Source: Oscheius sp. JU75
Lineage: Eukaryota > Nematoda > Chromadorea > Rhabditida > Rhabditidae
Assembly: GCA_037178855.1 (NCBI GenBank)
Contig: JASJZC010000007.1
Span: 310,001 to 374,000, forward strand
Length of the DNA stretch: 64,000 bases
Reading direction: 5' to 3'
How positions within the stretch are numbered: the first letter of the stretch is position 1; the number at the start of each line of letters is the position of its first letter. Of the stretch, positions 48,110 through 60,209 are shown piece by piece. Both the position numbers and the translations under genes were made by a program. The notes beneath the pieces are model-generated. The model was not told the origin of the DNA. It worked only from the letters and a program-made list of their open reading frames with translations, and did not search any database.

Positions 48110-48745
48110 ACATCTTAGCGCGCCCTTTTCAGTGCAAAAATATGCTTTCTAAGCGTTGGTTCGTTCTGGAAAGCTGAAGTCCTTATTAAAATCTACAACT
48201 TTGCAGAGCATTTTACCTAAAACCTACGTTTTAATCTTTTTTTTATCCTAAATAAGTTGATTTCAAGTCAAAACAGACGGTGTATGACATTGCAACTACA
48301 TTTCCTCGTCTAAAAACTGACTTTTCACCTTTAGATGCTTAGCAAAGTTGTAGCCCTTGTCAAAATCTACAATTTTGCCGAACATCACAACCCTGAAAAA
48401 CCCTTTCATCGAAAAATGTTCTTTCATTTTTTGCCGTGTCACCCCCGTACCATCTCCTCTCGGTCGATTTCCTATATATACAGGCGCGTCCATCCAAATC
48501 AGCTTTCAGGCTCATTGTATCGTGTTTGCGGTACCCTCAGACCATGATCGTTGTAGAACGAGTCTAACGAAGTAGCTTCAAGAGTGGTCTTTGGGAAAAA
48601 TACTGCTTTTTGGAAAAGAAAGGGCTCCAGGCTGATATGGCTGGAGCTCTTTTTTTTTACAAATGGACAGCGAAGCCGTCGGAGACAGCTGGTGACTAGC
48701 ATGTAAAGGAACAATGACAAGGGATAGTACACGGGAGAGGAGAAA
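48110..48745. repeat. Dispersed repeat family R1, copy B
   Basis: The core 48433-48612 matches 53703-53882 with about five differences in 180 bp by eye, including GTGTCACCCCCGTACCATCT, CGATTTCCTATATATACAGG and GGTACCCTCAGACCATGATC. The upstream modules (around 48140-48220 and 48345-48430) and the downstream module (48662-48745) match copy A at 31.1-31.9 kb instead. Copies A and B therefore share the full length, and C is a shorter but younger relative of B. Confidence 0.8.
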
Positions 48746-48961
48746 TATGACAACGAACTCTGTTGCGACCAGACTGTCGAGAGAGGAAAGGGAACGATCG
48801 GGGCGAAGAGCCAGAGAGACAAAGTGACAGACAGAGAGAAGGAGAGAAAGATTGACTGAAACATTCTCTTTTGGACTATTTAACCTTGAAGGGCTTTTGA
48901 ACTTTCAACTACTTCCAGCCACCCACTCTTTTCCAAACTCTAGACGTTTACATAAAAAGAT

Positions 48962-49301
48962 ATGACCAGTAACGGCGTCGCCAGACGACGGAGTCGGCAG
49001 GTTGTGTTTAAAAAAATGAGTAATATTCAATGTTCAGAGCTGTTTTATTTAGACGAACTATTCCCCTCTCGGTATCCTTTGCGGTCCTATCTTCAATCGA
49101 ACTCATTTTCCTCCCTCCCTCTCTTCCTTTTTTGGCTTACTAATGGTGCTTTTCCAGAAGAAAAAACCAGAAGAACCAGAAGTGTTTTTGAAACACGCTA
49201 TTTCCGTCGAGCGACAAGCCGTAGTTGTCGAAAAAAAAACCAGAAGTACGAGAAGTCAAGATGTTGTGGAAGCGAATACTCTCGGATGCCGGGTCTATTG
49301 A
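48962..49301 (+). CDS. Possible small Arg/Lys-rich protein, 60 residues
   Basis: Two exons, 48962-49000 (MTSNGVARRRSRQ) and 49158-49301 (KKKPEEPEVFLKHAISVERQ then AVVVEKKTRSTRSQDVV), join in phase across a 157-nt GT-AG intron. The codon content is plausible but no family is recognised and a longer first exon is possible. Confidence 0.3.
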
Positions 49302-49937
49302 ATCTGTTAGCAATCTCTTCCTAAGGTGTTTTTTCTATTACTAGGAAAGTTAGGAAGTTTTAGATGCATTATACTTCGGCAGAATTTGAGCTTAGTTTAA
49401 CGTCAAGGTTGAAAGAGATAGAAGCAAGCTGTCAAGAAGTGAGTACCAGAAAACCAAACTTTTGTAATCTTTCAGACTACAACGCTTACGCTATCCAAGG
49501 CAAACAAAAAGACATAGAGACAGAGGGAGTGGAACTTTTGTAAAACGGACGTTCTTAGCAGCCTAGCTCTATTTGAACCCTGTACGAGTACCGCAGGCGC
49601 AAACTACAACGCTGTTGTCGTAGACGGCTGTTTCAAGATATTTGACTGGGTGTAAACTAATGGCAATCGTTCTATTGGTGTTCCTCCTCTCTCCCCCTCC
49701 AACTGACTTTTCGGGTAGACCAAAGCACTTTTGAGATTATCGATGATTTGAACTATTTTAGTCCTCAATCTGCTCTATAGTTTTGCAGTACTTCGAAAAG
49801 TTTAAAAGTGACATTATCTTGAGCAAAATTTTTCTTCGCTCACTCTTTATTGACTTCCGCCCTTTTCGTGCCGCTTAAAGTTATCCCGTTCTACGAACGT
49901 TATATCCTGTTTATTCTTATTAGAATTCTGCATAGAT

Positions 49938-52184
49938 TCACACTAGAACAACCTTAGAATATCGTTGTTTACAGACCGAATCCTCCAAGTTGATCATGTA
50001 GAGTGTCAATGGAAGCGAAAGGGGGTAGTGGGAGTTTACTAGTAGTCCCGGGGGAAGTGGTTTGACTATGGCATACCTCAACATTTTTGTAGTACTCAAT
50101 GCAAGTAAGAACTCACTTTCCCTCAGCAACAATTTTGTGTATCAATGCGGAAAGTTCGTTGATGTTCTGCCCATAATGAATGTAAGAGTGAATCTGGCAG
50201 ACAAGGATGCCTCGTCTGTCGAAGAATCCTCCTTTCAGAGCGAAAGGTAATATTTCTTCTTCTCTGGCACCAAAATCAAGCCAAAGTGCGTCGATTAACT
50301 TGATTTCATTGTTCAAAAGAATGAAGTTGGCAAAATCTTGGCTTCCATAATAGCCAGTGTAAGTACTATCTAAATGATGCTATTTTCAGACTAAAAACTC
50401 AAACTGCCTATTATTGAAGAAGGATTTTGGATGTCAATTGGAGCACTGAACTCGTAGAGTCCAGTTGACGCTTCGAAACGCTTCTGAGAGACATTGTCTA
50501 GCGGTAACCCTCCGTAGAACTTGGTCGCATTGTGACCAAGAACCTGAAATAGCTTTTTGTAAGCGCTGCTTCAGAAAAGTGACGTGATTAAGTGAACTTT
50601 AGAGGGTACAGCACAGCGAAGTGAACAGAGCAGAGGAACCAATCGAAAGCAGGGTACATGTTCAGTGTTTGTTCACCTGGAGGATACAAGCGCATACATG
50701 TTCACCTAGATTGAACAAAGATGTGATATATACGGGCGGCTGTATTTGACGACAAGGAGAGGAAGTCGCCACAATTCAGTTCCTAGTTTGAGACTAGACT
50801 AGGGCAAGTAATGATAAAACCTAGATAGGTCAAAGCTTTTGTAAAGTATGATACAACATTCAAAACAGCCACAGTGACGAACAAGATGATTTAGAAACGT
50901 TTGACATAACCAGTTTCAGTTAAAAACTCATCAAATAATGATATTAACTTTTATCTTGTGCTTCAAAATATAAAGTCAAAAAACTACAGCGAATGCGACA
51001 GCCAAACAAATCTACTTTGGTAGACTTCGCGGGAGATTTCTAAGACTTTGCACAATACATAAAAGTGGTAGTGAAAAATTATCTTGAGCTAAAAAAAAGG
51101 ACTAAAGAGAACATTTGATGTTTCAACTAGCTATGCAAAAAGTCTACAAGACTGATGATCAACACTCGGTCTGAGACAAGATTATGTAGTATAAGGTTAA
51201 CGAGACAATTTTCTAAATAATTAAAATTTTCTAAAATAATTAATTAAACGTGTGACTAGGATCAGAAAGAAACACAGCACCAATAGCATCAAGTTAATTA
51301 CAATAGGATTCAAATCTTTCAATTTGCCCTCAACTTCTTGCACTGTCTAATAGAAAGCGGCGGCCTGGTTTTGCTTAGCCGTACATTTACGCTCGGTTAG
51401 CGCAGAAGATCAGCTGCTGCGGCAGCCGGTCAAGAGGTGATATGTAGCCTACTCGGGAACCCGTTTTGCTATCATTTGCATAAAAGATGGGCAAGTTTAC
51501 GGTTAAGCCCATCTCGGGCTTGCGCTGTGGGATGAGGCATAAAGAGTATGGCTTGTAGGAGGAATAAATTTTAAAGTTTCGTTCTTAGGAGTACTATTAG
51601 GTGCTCGAAGAGTGAACGGAGGGTATGAACACTGGCTCGTAACTTGGTACGTTATCTTTTCAAATACAGATGAAAGCTCAATCAACAAACCTGATGCACT
51701 TTCTTCATCTCCTTTTTATCCAAGCCATTACCGAATGCTAAGATTGTAGGCTCTACTTTATTTTCCTGAAACTGACGTTTCTATCTTCTCTGCCGTTTCC
51801 AACCTTGTCATAAGCCAGTCTGACAATGTTGTCATGCCACTTGAAATCTTTAACTTTTAAATTGAACAAGAGATCTGTATCACAATGCACCAGAACTGTT
51901 GGCCATTTTATAAAACTCTAGAAAGGATGTTTTGAAAGTTTAAGACCGGTATACCTCATTAGCCATTTTATCAGCATTGTTTAAAACACAGTCTCTCCAG
52001 TCGTTAAATACAGTACTAGTGCTATTCAATGGTAGCAGATCTGTCTTTTGCTGAAAGCATAATTATCAGCGGAATAGAAGACTTCTCCTACCTTGCCAAG
52101 CGTTCCTAAGAACATGATGACAGGAAAAGTTGCAAAGAGTAGCCCATAAGAGAAAAATGCAATAGCCCGATTTGAATAGGACAT
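49938..52184 (-). CDS. FkbM/Methyltransf_21-domain protein with N-terminal signal anchor
   Basis: Exons 52184-52092, 52050-51955, 51917-51804 and 51765-51691 join in phase, with later ones around 50560-50410, 50337-50116 and 50070-49938. The N-terminus MSYSNRAIAFFSYGLLFATF continues into VIMFLGTLGK, a single-pass signal anchor. Then come NDWRDCVLNNADKMANE, KWPTVLVHCDTDLLFN, ILAFGNGLDKKE, IKLIDALWLDFGAREEEILP, GGFFDRRGILVCQIHSYIHY and a C-terminus LYMINLEDSVCKQRYSK. These blocks follow the order of the large nematode family of FkbM-methyltransferase-like membrane proteins (compare the WxDxEGxExxIL-type motif, here WLDFGAREEEIL). In the usual motif a Glu-Gly pair follows the Asp; here it is Phe-Gly, so catalytic competence is uncertain. 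The exon between 51691 and 50560, about 1.1 kb, was not resolved. Confidence 0.78.
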
Positions 52185-52574
52185 GTCGCTTCGAACGCGG
52201 AAACCGCTGGCTAGCCGCACCCTGACTTTAAAGCGCACCCCCTATGGCTGCTGGCTGAACAGGATCAGAGGCCGTTAACTTTTTCTATCTTCTTCTTTCC
52301 CTTCACAAGGGATCCTGACAAATTGATGTAACACAGGACGAATGAATAGATAGTCCAAAGGAAGTGTTCGTAAAAACTGTAACGGACATATGGGCGAGAA
52401 AAGAGCGTGTTTTTGAACGAGATCGGGTGAAGATTGGGTTCTCGGGAGAGGGCAAAACACAGACAGTGCTTTAGTCAAACGTTTATACTTTTCATGCATG
52501 TCTGGCGGAGAGGAATAGAAATTGTCAAAACTTTTTGAAAACATGACTTTATTTTATAAGGTTTTTCACCGTGC

Positions 52575-53426
52575 CTAAGCATGCTGAATAGTTTCTGATT
52601 CTTGGGCCCGTTGACCAGCCCAAAAAGGACTTCCAGTTGCGCCGCCCTGTTGGGGACGACCAGAATAGTTGTTCGTTCTTACGGAAGGACGTCCGGAGAA
52701 ACTAGCAAAACCATTGGGACCACCAGAAAATCCAGAGCCCTGGTTGAATCCAGAATGTCCAAACCCATGGTTTTGACTTCCTAGATTAGAAAATTTTCAC
52801 AATATTCGGAAGCAAACCTGTGTTCGATCCCTGACTCTGTTTCGAACCGGAGTTTGCAGAAGAAGACTGTTGGCTACCAAATCTTCCAGAGGATCCTGAG
52901 AATGATACTGATTGCTGTCCTGGTTCTCTCTGGTTTCCATTGGATGAAAAAGATCCAGATTGTTCTCCAAACTGTCCAGAGGATCCCGATCCAGAGGAGG
53001 AACCACTGACTTGTTTTCCACCAAACTGTGTATTCGATTCCGAAGAAGCAAATCCACTTGTCTGAACACCTTGGCTCTGTACACGTCCTTGAATCTTGGT
53101 CATCAAGTTTGAAAGGAAGCCGGTCTGGGTTCCAGTTGAATCTGTTCCTTTGCTTGCCTCTCCTTCAGAAGAAGCAGTCTGTTTGTTATTGCCATGATGC
53201 TTATGACCTCTACCGGTACGATTGCCAGAAGATCCATGGGAGCCTTGACTGCCAGACCACCTGTCGAAATTGGATCCAGAAACGGGGTGGGCTGAAAGGC
53301 TTGTTTAAAGCATCGTGCTGTCTTACCAGTAGTTCCTCTTCCTGTTTTGACTGCGGGTTTCCTGGTAGTAGTCAAAACGACCGAAAGAACAGTAAGGAGG
53401 ATCACAAGGACAAAGAGGAACTTCAT
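52575..53426 (-). CDS. Secreted Ser/Gly/Gln-rich low-complexity protein, 259 residues
   Basis: Three exons, 53426-53327, 53291-52818 and 52780-52575, join in phase (780 nt) with 35-37-nt introns. MKFLFVLVILLTVLSVVLTT is a strong signal peptide. The mature part is dominated by Ser, Gly, Gln and Phe in irregular repeats (SSGQFGEQSGSFSSNGNQ, SFSGSSGRFGSQQSS, HSGFNQGSGFSGGP) with one NRT glycosylation site and no cysteine. Composition resembles extracellular glue, cuticle or eggshell-type proteins; no family is assigned. It lies convergent to nothing: the R1 repeat copy C begins about 275 nt upstream. Confidence 0.82.
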
Positions 53427-53457
53427 GTTGTGGATGATCTCATTGTTCAGGGTGAGG

Positions 53458-53465
53458 GTTTATAT
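53458..53465 (-). promoter_or_regulatory. TATA box of the Ser/Gly/Gln-rich protein gene
   Basis: ATATAAAC on the minus strand lies about 33-40 nt upstream of the ATG at 53426, so the leader is very short. Confidence 0.55.
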
Positions 53466-53702
53466 TGGACCGAGATCAGCACTAATACACGAATATTTTG
53501 ACGCGTGTAGGTGATCGGACCAAGTCCAGTTGGCCTGATCAGCAACACTAGACCGATTACTAACACGGTTACAAGTACAACAGCAGTTGTGGGAATAGGC
53601 TTTTGAATATGCACGAGAAGGTGTGTCAGCGAATAACTGTCCTGGGAGTGTTCTATGAGTGGACAAAACAGGTGTTTAACTTTTAACTGGCTTTGAATTG
53701 AA

Positions 53703-53905
53703 GCCGTGTCACCCCCGTACCATCTCCTCTCGGTCGATTTCCTATATATACAGGCGCGTCCATCTAAATCAGCTTTCAGGATCATTGTATCGTGTTTGCG
53801 GTACCCTCAGACCATGATCGTTTTAGAACGAGTTTAACGAAGTAGCTTCGAGAGTGGTCTTTGGGAAAAATACTGCTTTTTTGATGAAGAATGGCTGGAG
53901 CTCTT
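53703..53905. repeat. Dispersed repeat family R1, copy C
   Basis: This is nearly identical to 48433-48612 and diverges after the ATACTGCTTTTTT tract, where it keeps only a short piece of the hairpin (ATGGCTGGAGCTCTTT). The left arm of the foldback element starts immediately after it. Confidence 0.85.
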
Positions 53906-53906
53906 T

Positions 53907-54108
53907 GGGGACATGCGGGCGGATTGAAGTTTGAGGGAAGGGAACCAAGACAGAATGACAGAAGAGAATATAAACCGGACAAAGTTTTGAAAAATACGGT
54001 ATCTGTGGAATCATAACCTAATCAATTTGATCTTTGCCCGTTTATATTCTCTTCTGTTATTCTGTCTTGGTTCCCTTCCCTCAAACTTCAACCCGCCCGC
54101 ATGTCCCC
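53907..54108. repeat. Foldback element: 77-bp inverted arms around a 47-bp spacer
   Basis: The left arm 53907-53984 (GGGGACATGCGGGCGGATTG, then GGGAACCAAGACAGAATGAC) is repeated in inverse orientation at 54032-54108 with only a few differences. The arms would form a long hairpin in RNA or DNA. A diverged single-arm relative lies at 4670-4795. Confidence 0.9.
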
Positions 54109-54440
54109 CATCAGTCGAGCTACCATGGCAGAAGCAACATTGCCCCAAAGAAGCTATCTCCCAAACTGTCTTATCTTGCAAACAATTAGTGCACGCGCAA
54201 AGTAACTGCCTAATTGTCCATATTGGCTCCAGACATACAGAACGCGAGAACAATTAAAAACATATAGTTTAAACAGTCGTTCTCATTTGAGTAAGCGACT
54301 TTTTTCGCAAGCCAGGCATTGAGAAACTGGATCACATGGCAACTGTTTGTTTTGCTGTTTACTTCTCCCTTATAACCCTATATTATGAAAGAATTGTATG
54401 CTTGCACAATTTTATTCATAATAGTATTGAAAATGAACCA
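54109..54440. other. Spacer between the foldback element and the histone H4 3' end
   Basis: I see nothing coding. The first 50 nt extend the similarity to the 4.7-kb repeat (CATGGTAGCTCGACT region). Confidence 0.4.
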
Positions 54441-54445
54441 CTTGT

Positions 54446-54461
54446 GGCCCTGAAGAGGGCC
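54446..54461 (-). terminator. Histone H4 mRNA 3' stem-loop
   Basis: GGCCCTCTTCAGGGCC on the minus strand forms a 6-bp stem with a 4-nt loop and is preceded by CCCAAC. It lies about 40 nt after the H4 stop and is bound by SLBP in known histone mRNAs. Confidence 0.97.
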
Positions 54462-54498
54462 GTTGGGTTTTGAATATATGGTGAGCCAATCCAGAGAC

Positions 54499-54897
<399 letters not shown>

Positions 54898-55659
54898 TCA
54901 ATGTCTGTACCCTCTTATAGCGTCCCAATATTTCTCTATTGTGAAAGACCGCCTCTCCGCTTTTGGCAGCGTTCCAGGGACGCGTTCCCGGCAGTTCTCT
55001 GGAGGGATGGTATAAAGGTCAATTGAATCGATTGGCAGGAGTCATAAGCAGATTGGGAGAAGAAAGACGTAAAACTTACTGTAAAAGCTAATTACTTGCG
55101 ATGGATTACAGCATGCTGGAACCACTGCAACCCTTCAAGACTTTCAGCTCTAATGGAACACAATTATCAAATCTGATCGAATGATACACATAGAAGGGAA
55201 CATGAAGGTACATGTCTTCCCAAAGTTCCAAGGTTTTTCGAGCACCTGTGAAAAACTTTAACAGACAGTAGACCTACAGCGTTTCTTAACGAAATATGTG
55301 AAAATTTGGTTGCATTCGGGAGTATCAACGATGTCTTCAGCGGAGAGCACACCGATGAGCCGCTGTAGGATGAGGAGAACAAACTGTGGGACAAGGACAA
55401 CTCCTTGAACAGTCCAATGTCGATCCTTCCATTAAAGAACGAGTATCTATTATATCTTCTTGCTGTTTTATAAATGGCAAGGACAAAGAAAGAGCAACAA
55501 AATTTATTTTCAATGACTAGGTTCTGAAACTAAAAAACTATTTGAAGCTAAAAATTGAATTCGAACTCAATCCGAATTGGAGAGTGCGACTGTCTATTGC
55601 TTCAGCTATCAGAGCTACTATATTCATACATTAGAAATAAAGGAAACGAGTTCAATTGT

Positions 55660-55675
55660 GGCCCTGAAGAGGGCC
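55660..55675 (-). terminator. Histone H2A mRNA 3' stem-loop
   Basis: GGCCCTCTTCAGGGCC, identical to the H4, H2B and H3 copies, about 25 nt after the H2A stop. Confidence 0.97.
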
Positions 55676-55700
55676 GTTGGGTTTGAAAGTGAGCCGAGAT

Positions 55701-56081
55701 TTACTTCTCTTCTGCAGTCTTCTTGGGCAGAAGAACAGCCTGGATGTTGGGCAGAACTCCTCCCTGAGCAATGGTGACTCCAGAAAGAAGCTTGTTCAGC
55801 TCCTCGTCATTGCGGACAGCGAGTTGAAGATGGCGAGGGTTGATTCTCGTCTTCTTGTTGTCACGAGCGGCGTTTCCGGCCAACTCGAGGACCTCAGCAG
55901 CGAGGTATTCGAGGACGGCAGCCAGGTAGACGGGGGCTCCAGCTCCGATGCGCTGAGCGTAGTTGCCCTTGCGGAGCATACGGTGCAGACGACCGACGGG
56001 GAACTGAAGACCGGCACGGCTTGAGCGAGACTTGGCCTTTCCACCAGACTTGGCTTTTCCTCCTTTTCCTCTTCCAGACAT
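55701..56081 (-). CDS. his (H2A): Histone H2A
   Basis: The intronless gene encodes 126 residues. It starts [20 protein letters not shown] and has [20 protein letters not shown], the acidic-patch region ([20 protein letters not shown]), [20 protein letters not shown] and the tail [10 protein letters not shown]. The canonical sequence shows it is not H2A.Z (no characteristic loop changes) and not H2A.X (no SQ[E/D] end). A TATA motif lies at 56127-56134, and promoter elements shared with H2B lie further upstream. Confidence 0.99.
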   Translation of the reverse strand: MSGRGKGGKAKSGGKAKSRSSRAGLQFPVGRLHRMLRKGNYAQRIGAGAPVYLAAVLEYLAAEVLELAGNAARDNKKTRINPRHLQLAVRNDEELNKLLSGVTIAQGGVLPNIQAVLLPKKTAEEK

Positions 56082-56126
56082 AGCGAGTCGACGGTTGGTT
56101 ATGATTCCAATGGGGAAACGTGCGTC

Positions 56127-56200
56127 CTATATAGGCTACTCTCCGTTAACCCCGCCTACTCAAAAGCGCGCCAAAAGCTGACCTCTCTCGATGCGTCCAC
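56127..56200 (-). promoter_or_regulatory. Histone H2A promoter: TATA plus two elements shared with H2B
   Basis: CTATATAG (56127-56134) is followed upstream by GGCGGGGTTAACGGAGAG (56139-56156) and GTGGACGCAT...AGAGAGGTCAG (56178-56200). All three recur in the same order and spacing before H2B. Confidence 0.7.
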
Positions 56201-56723
56201 TATCTCGTTACACAGCGCGTCTAATTATTCGGTCGCGACGCGGACCATGCTATAATCGAAGAGGGCGTGGTGACCTGAGATAGGAGTGCTGGAACGGTGC
56301 CAAGAGACTGGTATTGAGCGGGAAACAGATGACGAGAAGGGGCTGTGAAGGACAGCTCAAATGGTGTGTAGAAAGAACTCAGAAAACGTAAATAGCTCCG
56401 ATTAGTACAGTCGGGTACTGGAACTGGCCAATTGTTTATTTTTAGAGTAGCTAGTAGCTGCTCTAACAACGTAGTAACTCGTACGTGATGTTCACCAATC
56501 GCTCTACACATTTCCAGGGCAATGCTTGAGAAAGAACATTTTGCAACCAAAAAAGATATCCACAATAAGAATAGGGTTTTATTTGGGTGGCTAGAAACAT
56601 GGAATATTTTTTTTTATAAAAAAAATCTCAGTTTTTTAGTTCAGTGTCTTTGTATTCAACACTCTGATCCTTTCTCGCGGTCATATTCATTTGCTCACCA
56701 GAAATAAAAACGATATGATATGT

Positions 56724-56739
56724 GGCCCTGAAGAGGGCC
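56724..56739 (-). terminator. Histone H2B mRNA 3' stem-loop
   Basis: GGCCCTCTTCAGGGCC about 35 nt after the H2B stop. Confidence 0.97.
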
Positions 56740-56773
56740 GTTGGGTTTAAATTGAAGTGAACTCTCTAAAGAA

Positions 56774-57148
56774 TTACTTGCTGGAGGTGTACTTGGTGAC
56801 GGCCTTGGTACCCTCAGAGACGGCGTGCTTGGCGAGCTCTCCGGGCAGGATGAGGCGGACAGCGGTCTGGACTTCGCGAGAAGAGATTGTGCTCTTCTTG
56901 TTGTAGTGGGCAAGACGGCTGGCCTCGGCGGCGATGCGCTCGAAGACGTCATTGACAAAGGAGTTCATGATGCTCATAGCCTTGGACGAGACTCCGGTGT
57001 CGGGGTGGACCTGCTTCAGGACACGGTAGATGTAGACTGAGTAGGATTCCTTGCGTCCTCCACGTCTCTTCTTCTTCTCTCCGGTGCGTGTGGCCTTCTG
57101 GGCCTTGGCGGCCTTCTTGGCTCCTTTGGCAGATGGCTTGGGCGGCAT
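56774..57148 (-). CDS. his (H2B): Histone H2B
   Basis: The intronless gene encodes 124 residues. It starts [20 protein letters not shown], then [20 protein letters not shown], then [20 protein letters not shown], and ends AVTKYTSSK with the conserved ubiquitinated lysine. I chose the ATG at 57148 rather than the far upstream one of the longer open frame because it gives the conserved N-terminus. The N-terminal tail ([15 protein letters not shown]) is lineage-specific, as usual for H2B. Confidence 0.99.
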   Translation of the reverse strand: MPPKPSAKGAKKAAKAQKATRTGEKKKRRGGRKESYSVYIYRVLKQVHPDTGVSSKAMSIMNSFVNDVFERIAAEASRLAHYNKKSTISSREVQTAVRLILPGELAKHAVSEGTKAVTKYTSSK

Positions 57149-57194
57149 TGTCAGTAGTTCACTTGAGTGTAGGGTTCCAGTCAAAAGGCTCAGC

Positions 57195-57268
57195 CTATAT
57201 AGTAGCTCTCCGTTAACCACGCCCCGATCGCGTCCCGCCAAAACTCTGACCTCTCTTGTGCGTCCACG
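57195..57268 (-). promoter_or_regulatory. Histone H2B promoter: TATA plus elements shared with H2A
   Basis: CTATATAG (57195-57202), GGCGTGGTTAACGGAGAG (57206-57223) and GTGGACGCAC...AGAGAGGTCAG (57246-57268) parallel the H2A promoter. Confidence 0.7.
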
Positions 57269-57768
57269 CTCCCTAATTGCAGAGACGCTGGTTGAGTGCC
57301 AAGACGATAACATAGAGCATATGGATATCGGGTCATCGGGGAAAGGGTAAACCTTAGAACAGTGCGAGGTTACCTGGCAGGGAATGAGAGAGAAGAAGTA
57401 AAGCATCCTAGAGCTAGAGTGATAGGCAGGCAAAATACAATAAGAAGGAAAGACAGGGAACCGTATAGTTAATGGTCAAGGGAAACAGATGCGGATAAAA
57501 TTGCAGAGAAAAAAAAAGAATATTAGAGCAGTACTATATTCTTCTTGTTCTAATATATTGTGAAAGATAGTCGCTAGCAAAAATGACAAGCTCGTAACTC
57601 TAGCACTGAGAATTTTTTCGAGTTGTGTGTTTCCAAACATTTGAGCTGATGAGCAGACCATCACATGAATAAACTCCTTTCTATATTTTCTTTTGTTCTT
57701 GTTTCTTCCAGTTCTATACGTTGCTCAGATATTTTTTATGTTCAAAGAAAAATATTTGATAGATATGT

Positions 57769-57784
57769 GGCCCTGAAGAGGGCC
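57769..57784 (-). terminator. Histone H3 mRNA 3' stem-loop
   Basis: GGCCCTCTTCAGGGCC about 29 nt after the H3 stop. Confidence 0.97.
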
Positions 57785-57812
57785 GTTGGGTTTTCAAAGT
57801 ATGGTCATGAGC

Positions 57813-58262
<450 letters not shown>

Positions 58263-58299
58263 TTATAAAGGATCTAAGGCCCTGACCACGCCTACTGTT

Positions 58300-60200
58300 T
58301 TTGAACCATCGCGGTAGCGTTCGCGCCAATTCTCTATCAGGTCAACGCTCTCTCGCTCTTTGGCAGTATGCCAATAGTTCTCTCTTCAGAGAAATAGATG
58401 GGTCGCGGCAAGGTATTCATTAGAATAAAACGTAAGGGAGAAGTTAAAAACAAAACACATAATAGGAAGAAGAAGGGTGGCTTCTAGAAGAAACCTATGA
58501 AATTCTGGTGGCTCAATTCTGGAAATTGGTTGTACTGACATCAATAAAAGTTTTTGTACCCCCTGCAAAAAAAGAAGGAAAATTGAAAAACAGAGGCTTC
58601 TTTCACTGTTTGCTCTTTGTTTTTACATTTGAGCATTTCAACGGCAAACGTTTTGATGCGGGTCGAACGCAGGCCCCCAAAATGTAGCCGGGCCTTGGAT
58701 GTTTCAGGGGTTTTGAATGCACAGTTCTCAAACTATGTTGACTTGAGCTGCTGAAATTTTTTTTTAGCTCGCGTGCAAGTCTGTAAGCCACAAACATTCT
58801 TCTCTGTTGATGAAAAGCTATCGTGGCAGAGCTTGCAGTTCGAATCAGACGCTATTCTCACGACAAAGACACGTTGGGTTGACAGATGGTACAGAACCCT
58901 ATATTTCCTCTTCATCCACCGTCGCATTTTTTTGTTCAATACTTGAAAATAATACTGTTCCGCTGAAAACAAACAATTGTAGAAGAGACACATGAACACG
59001 CTCACCTCTTACTGGTTTTTTTTCATTCCCATGAGAAAAGAAAATGAGAACCGAAAAATCCAGCCATCGTACTCGTAGATGGAAGTATTCTTAACACATT
59101 CTGAACTCCGTTGCTCAAACTGTACGATTAAAACAAACTCACAGACGGGTAATATATTTGTTTGAACAGTTCTCCAGTAGTCGACCGGTGATATAGGGGC
59201 AGCTTGAGATTGTTTCAGTAGCTTTCCTGTTTTTGTAGATACTTGTAGTTGACCAAATGTTTGGGGATACTTGCCTGAAAACGATAGTTACGAATGTAGG
59301 CCTGTCGAGACAAGAAAAAATTTCAAATGCCGGATGATTTGGAACTATTAGCAGCATTGAAACTTCGAGTTCGAGTCGAGTTACTCAACAGTTTCTAAAC
59401 AAGCTACCCCAGCCATTCATTCAGAAAGCACCATTAGTCTCTACAGTTATGCGAAACACCTTGCAAGGAGGGGTACTTTTGTTTTTTGGTAAACAAGTAG
59501 TTCGAAAGTGATTGTAAGAAAACTAAGGTAAAAGCACAAGCTGGATCGATATCGGATAGCAAAGATGAAGAATTGCGGTGTTCCCACACTAGCGAAGATC
59601 AAACGAGGGGGAGGGTCGTTAAATAAAGACAATGGGCCTTCAGCCGCCATGAATTGAGATCTTTGAAGAATCAATAATGACCATTTATATTCCAAAGCTC
59701 CAAGAAAAATGAATTCTGCCGAATTTTCCCGACGTTTGTAGCTCTTATTGTGCTAAAACACTACTCTATTTTCATGTGGACAAATAACATACAAGAAAAA
59801 AGAGAATGAAATGGAATTGGGCTGTAAACATGCGAGTAAAGCTCTAAAATAACAAAATTTAGCTATTTCTGACTATTTTTTCCTTTTTTGGGTTTGGTCT
59901 AACTTATTTTATCACGCTCATTGTGTGCTATGTATATGATAAGCAACATACGAGGACTGAAAACATACAGCAAAACGTAAAAATCAAGAGTTTATCAACT
60001 TTTACGGCGTTCCCGTCAGATTTTTTGAATAATGAGCACCCACTTTGGGCGCTTGGGCGCAATAGGAAGACTCTCGCTTGAATGGAATAATCAGAAGCTG
60101 TCCGACAGATGGATTATATGAAAACATACACATAGGATTTATTGAACAGAAGGGTGCAAGACTAGGGAGTACATTGCGGAATCATTTGTCGTTGAACATT
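58300..60200. other. Spacer between histone cluster and G-gamma gene
   Basis: Minus-strand frames at 58733-59005 (with a CKLC...CGLQTC Cys pattern), 59009-59274 (two exon-like segments that do not join in phase) and 59447-59695 were considered. None could be supported as a gene. Confidence 0.4.
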
Positions 60201-60209
60201 TTGTCCAAA

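Noticed and set aside
49985-52240. Upstream ATG (52238) extending the FkbM protein
   Set aside because: The extension is Arg-rich and precedes the signal anchor; the ATG at 52184 gives a normal type II membrane start.
57149-57433. N-terminal extension of histone H2B frame to 57433
   Set aside because: It covers the TATA box and shared promoter elements; the conserved H2B start is at 57148.
58733-59005. Cys-rich minus ORF with CKLC and CGLQTC
   Set aside because: No complete zinc-finger spacing, no upstream exon, and an internal GT-AG pattern that I could not resolve.
59009-59274. Two exon-like segments with good splice signals on the minus strand
   Set aside because: The frames that look protein-like do not join in phase; the frame that joins has no plausible start or composition.
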